Positions 1-5,819 of a stretch of 12,134 nt of DNA are shown here, piece by piece (the first letter of the stretch is position 1; each line of letters starts with the position of its first letter). The notes beneath the pieces are model-generated. The model saw only the letters and a list, made by a program, of their open reading frames with translations, was not told the origin of the DNA and ran no database searches. Both the position numbers and the translations under genes were made by a program. The DNA lies in NCBI GenBank assembly GCA_019420465.1, contig JAHZHB010000126.1, positions 3,155 through 15,288 of the forward strand. Direction: 5' to 3'. Origin of the DNA: Lachnospiraceae bacterium. Its GTDB lineage: Bacteria > Bacillota > Clostridia > Lachnospirales > Lachnospiraceae.

Positions 1-910
1 CCTGCAGTCCTTTTTCCAGTGCCTGACAGGTTGAACGACTGATAGAGAGTTCTGGAAGCTGTGAGAGCGGTGTCAGGTCGTCGTGTGTGGCACGTTTCTG
101 GGCTTCCTGAGGCAGTTTCCCGGTCAGCATGTGATAGAATACGGCACAGACGGCATAAACGTCGGTCCATGGTCCCTGGCGGCTGCCGGAGTGGTACTGT
201 TCTTCGGGAGCATAGCCTCTTTTCAGGATAACGGTCAGGTTTTCATCGTCGTCTGTGGAAAATTCGCGGGCTGCACCAAAATCGATCAGAGTCAGGGTAT
301 GATCCGGACGGTACATCAGATTTTCAGGACTGATGTCGCGATGCAGAAGCTGTTTCTGATGCATGATCTGCAAAGCCTCAAGAATCGGCCGCATCATGGA
401 AAGTGCCTGTTGTTCTGTGAAAGGGGTGCCCTGCTTTTTCAGCTGTTTTTTCAGAGAAATGCCGGGAATATAGTCCATGATCAGATACGCGGTATTGTTG
501 CAGTACAGGGTATCCTGATACTGCACGATTCCGGGAATACCCAAAAGTCTGTGAAGTATTTCGCCTTCTTTTACAAAACTTTTTATTCCGGTACTGAAAT
601 AGAGTTTCTGCTCTTCGGATAAAGGGAGTACAGTTTCATTATCATCGGCCCGGCAGGCAAGATCAGCCGGAAAATATTCTTTGACAGCGACGATGCGTTC
701 AGTGGGGAGATCCATGGCAATATATGTAATACCAAATCCTCCTTTGCCCAGTGGGCAGCCGAGCAGATATCTGCCGTTTAAAATAGAAAAAACAGGCAGC
801 GCATTTTTGACTGTGGATGTATCAGATGAATAACCGCAATGCGGACATTTAGTGGATGGATCCGCATGTGTCTGCATACATCCGGGACACAGTGTTTTTA
901 CGTCGATCAT
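1..910 (-). CDS. Ser/Thr protein kinase with N-terminal zinc knuckle, kinase 1 (partial, C-terminus beyond window)
   Basis: Eukaryotic-like (Hanks-type) protein kinase expected to phosphorylate Ser/Thr on partner proteins from ATP; 303 residues are visible. A cysteine knuckle comes first (C8xxC11, C22xxC25). The kinase domain follows: glycine loop GKGGFG 55-60, catalytic lysine K77 in VAVKE, probable helix-C glutamate E115, HRDISPEN 190-197 (D192, N197), DFG 210-212, APE 234-236, D250. All core catalytic residues are present, but HRDIS has Ser where Ser/Thr kinases usually have Lys two residues after Asp. The visible part is collinear, without a gap, with kinase 2 (5820-7949). By analogy a linker, membrane helix and ectodomain may lie off the left edge. 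The ATG at 910-908 overlaps the stop of the upstream FHA gene (ATGA) and has GGAGG seven bases upstream, so translation is probably coupled. The family call is secure; substrates are inferred to be the FHA proteins, the regulator or the protease tail. Confidence 0.93.
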   Translation of the reverse strand, partial: MIDVKTLCPGCMQTHADPSTKCPHCGYSSDTSTVKNALPVFSILNGRYLLGCPLGKGGFGITYIAMDLPTERIVAVKEYFPADLACRADDNETVLPLSEEQKLYFSTGIKSFVKEGEILHRLLGIPGIVQYQDTLYCNNTAYLIMDYIPGISLKKQLKKQGTPFTEQQALSMMRPILEALQIMHQKQLLHRDISPENLMYRPDHTLTLIDFGAAREFSTDDDENLTVILKRGYAPEEQYHSGSRQGPWTDVYAVCAVFYHMLTGKLPQEAQKRATHDDLTPLSQLPELSISRSTCQALEKGLQ

Positions 911-1527
911 AAGTAAACCTCCGTATGGGCCAGAAGCCGGAAAGATGTCACTTTGTTTCCAAGAGAGAAGATGCTGCCATCCGGTACTTCTATACTGGTA
1001 TTGGGAATCAGACGTTCACCGTCGACGGAGTAGGTTCCGTTGGCAGAATGGTCAGTAATGATAAAGGTATGTCTGGTCGCGTGATAACAGATCGTAACGT
1101 GATGACGGCTGATGTCAGCTGAGTTGATCACAATCTGACAGATCTGGCTGCTTCGGCCGAGATTTATAGTTTCATAGGCAGGAAGCGGGAAAGACTGTCC
1201 CTGTAATGGCCCGGACAGAAAAGTAATACGGGCACAGTCTGTTGTTTCATCCTCACTGGTATCTGTTGTGATATCGGATGCTGCAACAGGTGTATCTGCT
1301 GCTGTGGCGGTACGAAGCTGCCAGAGAAAAACAATACTGATGACAGGACAGATCAGCAGCAGAAGCGGTATGACGATGCGTATGAGAATACTGCCGTTTG
1401 CCCAGATTTGTCTGCATATTGTGAGGGCTGTGGTACCGTTAAAAACCGGAAGGAAGACAAGGAAAAGCTCCAGAAGCAGTAAAATAACGGCGATAACAGT
1501 TTTTAAAGCATAGTTTTTTCTCTGCAT
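907..1527 (-). CDS. Two-pass membrane protein with C-terminal FHA domain (FHA 1)
   Basis: 206 residues. Two hydrophobic helices (about 9-29 and 47-70) are followed by a linker rich in Thr, Ser and Asp (78-98) and an FHA domain (about 98-200). FHA domains bind phosphothreonine peptides. The expected residues are visible: G124-R125 after strand 3, S140-R141-x-H143, and N163-G164-T165. The short loop between the helices suggests both termini are cytoplasmic, which puts the FHA domain inside the cell near the kinases. The start has GGAGG eight bases upstream, inside the end of the preceding regulator gene, with a 3-base gap between the two genes. The 3' end overlaps the kinase 1 start by four bases, so regulator, FHA and kinase form one operon. 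The linker is a plausible kinase target (inference). Probable role: a membrane scaffold that recruits phosphorylated partners. Confidence 0.88.
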   Translation of the reverse strand: MQRKNYALKTVIAVILLLLELFLVFLPVFNGTTALTICRQIWANGSILIRIVIPLLLLICPVISIVFLWQLRTATAADTPVAASDITTDTSEDETTDCARITFLSGPLQGQSFPLPAYETINLGRSSQICQIVINSADISRHHVTICYHATRHTFIITDHSANGTYSVDGERLIPNTSIEVPDGSIFSLGNKVTSFRLLAHTEVYL

Positions 1528-1530
1528 GAT

Positions 1531-2952
1531 CTATACCTCCATTTCTGCGATATGCTGTGCCAGTATCTGCAGGGTATCTTCTCTGGAATAGACAAGGCTG
1601 CTTCCGGCAAGGGACTGCATGAAGTCACAGAAGATTTTGCAGATGGATTCTTCTGCGATATGGATATTGCAGCAGTAAGCACCATAGACAAAGGCATTGG
1701 TGGAATAAATGTGCAGTCCGGTTTTTGGATGCACATAGATTGCCAGATAGTCGGGCAGCTGCAGGCTGTTCGGGCGTACGAGGATGCCCTGGACACTGCC
1801 TTTGTCGATTTCATCGTAGAGATAGCGCAGCATCTGGCGGATATCCTGCGGATCAAGTGGCGGAACATACTGTGGTGGCAGATCAGCCATGGTGCAGGAG
1901 TGGATCAGATCCTGCAGTCCTTTTTCGGTAAAAACGGTCTGATAGGTACCGGTGATCTGGCGCAGAACAGAAAAGTGATGTTCGACGAGATTAAACATTT
2001 CTCTGTAGGGCATCGTATCGTTGTGCATATATTTCTGGATGATCGCCGGTGTGATATAGCGTCCGGGGCAGGGCTGGGGCATCAGTACCTGCAGGGAATC
2101 CGGAGAAGTATTGGAAATATATTCCTGTAAAACTTCCAGTATATTCGCATTACAACGTACCAGTGGGTCACAGCATTCGAGCAGATTATGGAAAAATCCG
2201 GTATAGAAATCGATCAGATCGGCATCATCACGGATCTGTGCCATAGTCAGATCTTCGGACATCTGGATCAGGTAATGGGGTGTGATGATGTAGTAGCTCA
2301 TGGGAGACATCGTAGCGGTTTTCGGGGCTTCACAGAAATAGTAGGGGCGATAATTACCGCGCGAAGCCAGACATAACGGAATGACAGAACGAAGCAGCCG
2401 GATATTTCTGACACCGGAAGTCTGTCTGGTATGAAAGCTGAGCAGCGTGTCTACCGTGAAATCGTTTGCAGCCAGCCAGAGTTCCATCAGTTCCATGGTC
2501 AGATCCAGTTTTTCCGGCAGAAACATGGAAAAAGAAGCTTTGGCTGTATGGGTGGTTTCGTAGATGAGAACCGTACGGATGGCATTCTGGACGGCATATT
2601 CGCCTTTGATCAGCTGGCTGCCCAGATCTATCGTATCGACCTGCGGCGGTGGAAGCATGGAAAAGCGGACAGAGGAAAGTGAGTTTAAAAGCTCACAGAC
2701 AGCCTGCCTGTTTTCGTAGGTTTCTTCACCCTGCAGTAAGATGTCATACAGCCTGAAAAATTCCATCCTTTTATCTACGGAAAGGTTAAAATGGCGGGCA
2801 AGAGCCTGAACAACCTTATAGGATAAGATCCTTTCGTCATTTAAGGCTTTATGTATGGAGGTGCGTTCAGCACCGATATTCCGGGAGATAGAAGAAATGG
2901 ATTCGCCGCTGTCCTCTATCAGAGTTTTAAGATACATACTGAACTTTGACAT
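1531..2952 (-). CDS. HTH transcriptional regulator with large unassigned C-terminal region
   Basis: 473 residues. Residues about 5-60 look like a Cro/XRE-type helix-turn-helix: SISSISRNIGAERTSIHKAL, then a second helical part ending ARHFNLSVDK, as in lambda-repressor-like domains that start by declaring a minimal gene set and rule out an arm. The remaining roughly 400 residues match no domain I can name. They are mixed helix and strand, with no signal peptide or membrane helix, and could sense a ligand or a phosphorylated partner. The reading frame extends upstream to 3054, but I chose the ATG at 2952-2950 because AAGGAGA lies eight bases upstream, the HTH fold starts there, and the upstream extension overlaps the promoter. 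It is first in the leftward operon with FHA 1 and kinase 1, and its promoter overlaps the inverted repeat at 3024-3065, which fits autoregulation. The HTH call is fairly sure; function as regulator of this locus is inferred. Confidence 0.82.
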   Translation of the reverse strand: MSKFSMYLKTLIEDSGESISSISRNIGAERTSIHKALNDERILSYKVVQALARHFNLSVDKRMEFFRLYDILLQGEETYENRQAVCELLNSLSSVRFSMLPPPQVDTIDLGSQLIKGEYAVQNAIRTVLIYETTHTAKASFSMFLPEKLDLTMELMELWLAANDFTVDTLLSFHTRQTSGVRNIRLLRSVIPLCLASRGNYRPYYFCEAPKTATMSPMSYYIITPHYLIQMSEDLTMAQIRDDADLIDFYTGFFHNLLECCDPLVRCNANILEVLQEYISNTSPDSLQVLMPQPCPGRYITPAIIQKYMHNDTMPYREMFNLVEHHFSVLRQITGTYQTVFTEKGLQDLIHSCTMADLPPQYVPPLDPQDIRQMLRYLYDEIDKGSVQGILVRPNSLQLPDYLAIYVHPKTGLHIYSTNAFVYGAYCCNIHIAEESICKIFCDFMQSLAGSSLVYSREDTLQILAQHIAEMEV

Positions 2953-2996
2953 ACTAAAAGTCTCCTTTTTCTGAAAAAACGATTTCGTATATGTCC

Positions 2997-3031
2997 ATTT
3001 TAGCATACTATGTGCAAACGTATTGTGACAA
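2997..3031 (-). promoter_or_regulatory. Leftward promoter of the regulator-FHA-kinase operon
   Basis: On the minus strand TTGTCA (3031-3026), an 18-base spacer and TATGCT (3007-3002) read as sigma-A-like -35 and -10 elements; TATGCT runs into TAAAAT, a second possible -10. A start near 2995 would leave a leader of about 40 bases before the ATG at 2952. The -35 lies inside the left arm of the inverted repeat 3024-3065. The same arrangement, TGTCACA, 16 bases, TATG(C/A)TAAAAT, recurs upstream of kinase 2. Confidence 0.6.
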
Positions 3032-3065
3032 AATATGGAAAATAATGCGCACACATTTTGTCACA
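3024..3065. promoter_or_regulatory. Inverted repeat between divergent promoters, candidate operator copy 1
   Basis: TGTGACAAAAT at 3024-3034 is the exact reverse complement of ATTTTGTCACA at 3055-3065: an 11-base perfect inverted repeat with 20 bases between the arms. The left arm contains the leftward -35. The right arm ends just upstream of the rightward -35. The TGTGACA/TGTCACA pair recurs at 8044-8086 in the other divergent region with nearly the same spacing. The neighbouring HTH regulator is the obvious candidate binder (inference). Confidence 0.6.
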
Positions 3066-3067
3066 GA

Positions 3068-3096
3068 TTGTTCATGAAGGTGTTTTTCCTTATACT
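3068..3096 (+). promoter_or_regulatory. Rightward promoter of the PP2C-FHA-FHA operon
   Basis: TTGTTC (3068-3073), 17 bases, TATACT (3091-3096). Transcription would start near 3103 and leave a leader of about 22 bases to the GTG at 3125. The stretch 3052-3096 closely matches 8073-8117 upstream of the protease: 20 bases with one mismatch, then 9 variable bases, then 16 bases with one mismatch. That supports a real promoter in both places. The -35 is weak, which fits activation from the adjacent TGTCACA arm. Confidence 0.65.
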
Positions 3097-3124
3097 TAAA
3101 GAAAGAATGACCGGAGGTGATGCC

Positions 3125-4123
3125 GTGCGCTTATTTGGCAGAGACAAAGTTGTGGATAAAAAGAAAGATATTCCCGGAAAAAATGTATTAGATCGTTGGA
3201 GAAACAAACGAGAAGAAACAGAGAAAAAAGAAACGGAAAGATCAAGCAATTTGAAACCGACTACTGAGCAGGATATTCCGGATGAGACAGCAGTTACAGA
3301 AAATCTGTATATAAAGGAAGCAGCAGAAAAGCCGGACTGGCTGCAGGTTTCCGCTGCCAGCCTGATCGGCAGCCGGAAAAATCAGCAGGACAGTCTGGGA
3401 TATACTTTCGCAAAAGACAAAGGTTTTCTGGCTGTTGTCTGTGACGGTATGGGTGGCCTTGGCGGTGGGGAGTTGGCCAGTTTTACGGCATGCTCCAGTC
3501 TTCTTGCACAGTTTAAAAAGAGTAAAGAGGAAAGCCCGCCGGAGTTTTTTATGCATACAGCCTGTGTACTGGATGAAGAAGTGGCAGGAATCACAGGAAA
3601 AGCAGGTGAACCACTGGGAGCCGGTACAACACTGGTATCTGTATGGCTGAAGCAGGACAGGCTGTTCTGGCTTTCTGTAGGTGACAGTAAAATCTATCTG
3701 GTACGAAATCACAATACCACATGTCTGACGACGGCACATAATTACCGTATGTTGCTGGAAAAACGTCTGCAGGACAAAACAATCACACAGGAGCAGTACG
3801 ATGCCGGGCTTGCACAGGGAGAGGCACTGGTCAGCTATATCGGTATGTGTGGTCTTAAATATATGGATATATCTATGGAAGGACTGGCACTTGAAGCCGG
3901 AGATCAGATTGTTCTGTGCAGTGATGGATTTTACCGGCAGTGTTCAGAAGAACAGCTGGCACAATGTCTGGATGAACTTTCCGGAGAGTATGAAACATAT
4001 GCCGGTAAGATGGCAGAAGCCGTGATACGCAATCAGCCCAGACGGATGGACAATACCACACTGATCCTTATCCGGTATACACCGGTAGAAAATAAACAGG
4101 AAAAAGGAGAAAATGAAAAATGA
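3125..4123 (+). CDS. PP2C-family Ser/Thr protein phosphatase
   Basis: 332 residues. It hydrolyses phosphoserine/phosphothreonine in a metal-dependent way and should reverse the two kinases. After a basic, lysine-rich N-terminal tail of about 70 residues with no membrane helix, the PP2C motifs appear in order: SRKNQQDS 83-90, metal-binding D107 in CDGMGG, GAGTT 165-169, VGDSKIYLV 185-193, SDG 266-268 (D267), and DN 309-310. All main metal-ligand aspartates are present, so it should be active and cytosolic. I chose the GTG start at 3125 because GGAGG lies seven bases upstream at 3113-3117; earlier in-frame ATGs at 3035 and 3107 lie upstream of, or only a few bases beyond, the expected transcription start. 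It is first in the operon. The stop overlaps the next ATG (ATGA), so it is coupled to FHA 2. Placing the phosphatase and the kinases on divergent transcripts under a shared operator suggests joint control. Confidence 0.92.
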   Translation: MRLFGRDKVVDKKKDIPGKNVLDRWRNKREETEKKETERSSNLKPTTEQDIPDETAVTENLYIKEAAEKPDWLQVSAASLIGSRKNQQDSLGYTFAKDKGFLAVVCDGMGGLGGGELASFTACSSLLAQFKKSKEESPPEFFMHTACVLDEEVAGITGKAGEPLGAGTTLVSVWLKQDRLFWLSVGDSKIYLVRNHNTTCLTTAHNYRMLLEKRLQDKTITQEQYDAGLAQGEALVSYIGMCGLKYMDISMEGLALEAGDQIVLCSDGFYRQCSEEQLAQCLDELSGEYETYAGKMAEAVIRNQPRRMDNTTLILIRYTPVENKQEKGENEK

Positions 4124-4776
4124 AATTAACTACATGCCCGAATGGCCATTTTTATGATGCGGATAAATATGCATCCTGCCCGTACTGTGTGCCGCAGGAT
4201 GATGCGGAAGCAGTTACGGAGGCTCTGAAAACAGAGGATTTTTCCGTACATGCAGCACAGGAAAAAACAGTGCAGCAGCCGGTAAATGAGAATATGAATG
4301 CAGCACAAAAGAAACCGCAGCCTTCTTTTGTCAATACCGCAGTCAGGGGATGGGAAGAGCCGGAAGAGGATGAAAACTGCACCGTTGGATATTATGCGCA
4401 GGTGATCGGCGTGGAACCGGTTGTGGGCTGGCTGGTATGTATTAAAGGCGCATACCGTGGGGAAAGCTTTAAACTCAAAAGCGGCCGCAATTTCATCGGT
4501 CGTGCTGCCAATATGGATATTGTTCTGGGGGCTGATCAGAGTGTATCCAGACTTCGTCATGCAGCTGTCGTGTATGATCCGAAAAGCAGAGCCTTTATCG
4601 TAGCTGCCGGTGATGCCAGAGAGCTTTGCTATCTGAATGGAGAGGTAGTGATCAGCAGTCAGAAGCTGCAGGCATACGATGTACTTACCCTTGGCAATAC
4701 AGAACTTATGTTAATTCCGCTTTGCGGAGAAAAATTCTCATGGGATGATACAATGGAAGATGAGGTGAAAGCATAA
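4120..4776 (+). CDS. Zinc-ribbon FHA domain protein (FHA 2), likely soluble phospho-reader
   Basis: 218 residues, no membrane helix. The N-terminus carries a small zinc-ribbon-like motif (C6, H10, C20, C23). A charged, flexible linker (about 25-95) is followed by an FHA domain (about 100-202). FHA landmarks are G127-R128, S143-R144 with H147, and N173-G174. The S-to-H spacing is one residue longer than the common SRxH form, as in other zinc-ribbon FHA proteins of clostridia (recalled, not checked). T88 lies in an acidic stretch just before the FHA domain (EDENCTVG). That resembles the N-terminal phospho-threonine site of GarA/OdhI-type FHA proteins, which bind their own phosphorylated tail; the analogy is inference. 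The start overlaps the PP2C stop by four bases, with AAGGAGA about ten bases upstream. Probable role: cytosolic adaptor switched by the kinases and reset by the phosphatase. Confidence 0.88.
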   Translation: MKLTTCPNGHFYDADKYASCPYCVPQDDAEAVTEALKTEDFSVHAAQEKTVQQPVNENMNAAQKKPQPSFVNTAVRGWEEPEEDENCTVGYYAQVIGVEPVVGWLVCIKGAYRGESFKLKSGRNFIGRAANMDIVLGADQSVSRLRHAAVVYDPKSRAFIVAAGDARELCYLNGEVVISSQKLQAYDVLTLGNTELMLIPLCGEKFSWDDTMEDEVKA

Positions 4777-5651
4777 TGGAAGCGGAGAAAAAAAGGGTTT
4801 CCGCCCGGACTGCGGGGAAAAGAGGGGCACTGATCGGTGGTATAATCGTGGCCATCATCATGGGAATTATGGGAACCGTTGAGATGGATTCTGTAGTGGG
4901 ATGGCTCTTTGGTACGTTGCTTGCCGGACTGGGAGGCGGCGTATACGGTTTCGGCTATGCTTTTGGCTGGAGGCTGATGTTAAGCTGGGCGGCCGGAGCG
5001 CTGCATTACAGCGGACATGTCCTGGACGCCGGTTTTATCTGGTGGATCTGTACCGGAAAAGGAGGCGGTATTCTCAGAGGTCTTTTGTTTACGATGTTCA
5101 TACTGAGCTGTGCCATAGGCTTTGCCTGGATTCCAGGTGTTTTCAAAGGAATCAAGGTCATCCGGGCCGAAAAAAAAGAAGAGATGGCAGCAGGAATTTC
5201 TCAGACAGGTACAAAAGCCATTTCCGAAAAAAAGCAAATGTTTGCACAATCGAAAAAAGCAAAGGCTGTACAAACGCAGAGCATCGAACAGACAAAGAGT
5301 AACGCAATGACCGAGAGGCAGATGCCTGTACAGGCTGAACCGGCAAAAGCCAGCTTTATGGACTGTTTCGGGGGAGAATTTAACGGTGCATCCTTTAATA
5401 TGCAGGATATCCGACAGCTGGCGATCGGGCGAAATCCTCAGCTGTGCCGGGTGATCTTAAACGAATCCGGAATCAGCCGGATCCACTGTATGGTACAGTA
5501 TCGTACCGATGGCATGTATGTACAGGATATGTCCACCAATGGTACATATTTACTGAACGGCACCAGATTGCCAAAAGGTACCTTTGTTCCGGTCAGACCG
5601 GGGGATGGTATACGACTGGGAAAGAACGGACCGGAATTCAGATTCCGGTGA
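4776..5651 (+). CDS. Multi-pass membrane protein with C-terminal FHA domain (FHA 3)
   Basis: 291 residues. The N-terminal half is hydrophobic and glycine-rich, with likely membrane helices at about 17-35, 41-65 and 102-125 and perhaps a fourth near 67-92. A basic, Gln/Lys-rich linker (128-192) follows, then an FHA domain (about 195-290). The phosphothreonine-binding residues are all present: G218-R219, S234-R235-x-H237, N255-G256-T257. The linker is strongly positive, so the FHA domain should be cytoplasmic. The start codon overlaps the previous stop by one base (TAATG), and GAGGTG lies eight bases upstream. It is the last gene before a strong terminator, so it closes the PP2C operon. It may anchor a phosphorylated partner at the membrane; what the membrane part does is unknown. 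I see no motif in that part that names a transporter or channel. Confidence 0.86.
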   Translation: MEAEKKRVSARTAGKRGALIGGIIVAIIMGIMGTVEMDSVVGWLFGTLLAGLGGGVYGFGYAFGWRLMLSWAAGALHYSGHVLDAGFIWWICTGKGGGILRGLLFTMFILSCAIGFAWIPGVFKGIKVIRAEKKEEMAAGISQTGTKAISEKKQMFAQSKKAKAVQTQSIEQTKSNAMTERQMPVQAEPAKASFMDCFGGEFNGASFNMQDIRQLAIGRNPQLCRVILNESGISRIHCMVQYRTDGMYVQDMSTNGTYLLNGTRLPKGTFVPVRPGDGIRLGKNGPEFRFR

Positions 5652-5725
5652 GGATGAGGTGCTGAACAAAAGATAAAAGCAAAACTGGTTCGTCAGGCGA
5701 AGGCTCAATATATATGATGAATATG

Positions 5726-5768
5726 AAGCCACAGGTTTCCGTATAATGCGGAAATCCTGTGGCTTTTT
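5726..5768 (+). terminator. Intrinsic terminator of the PP2C-FHA-FHA operon
   Basis: AAGCCACAGG plus TTTCCG (5726-5741) pairs with CGGAAA and CCTGTGGCTT (5749-5765). The loop is TATAATG and one T is bulged, giving about 16 base pairs, followed by a short T run. It lies about 75 bases past the FHA 3 stop. The opposite strand has no T run after the stem, so it should act on rightward transcripts only. I see no gene in the 74 bases between the stop and the hairpin. Confidence 0.88.
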
Positions 5769-5786
5769 GCATTTTCATGCATCAGG

Positions 5787-5807
5787 AGAAAACTGCGGGA
5801 GCAGTTT
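5787..5807 (-). terminator. Probable weak intrinsic terminator of kinase 2
   Basis: Reading leftward, AAACTGC, loop TCCC, GCAGTTT forms a 7-base-pair hairpin, followed by TTTTCTCC that partly overlaps the stem. It starts 13 bases after the kinase 2 stop codon, the expected place. The stem is short and the T run brief, so termination may be partial. Confidence 0.5.
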
Positions 5808-5819
5808 AGTTTATGGATT

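Noticed and set aside
83..622. Long open frame on the plus strand opposite kinase 1
   Set aside because: It is antisense to a kinase domain with intact motifs, has no ribosome site, and a similar antisense frame recurs opposite the same part of kinase 2 (7428-8048), as expected for a shadow.
1552..2130. Open frame on the plus strand opposite the HTH regulator
   Set aside because: No recognisable domain, no ribosome binding site, and it lies wholly opposite the regulator gene, whose start and operon spacing are convincing.
2953..3054. N-terminal extension of the HTH regulator to an upstream ATG at 3054
   Set aside because: It would run through the promoter and operator, has no ribosome site, and the HTH fold and AAGGAGA support the ATG at 2952.
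3035..3124. N-terminal extension of the phosphatase to ATG 3035 or 3107
   Set aside because: The predicted -10 at 3091-3096 puts transcription start near 3103, and GGAGG at 3113-3117 fits only the GTG at 3125.
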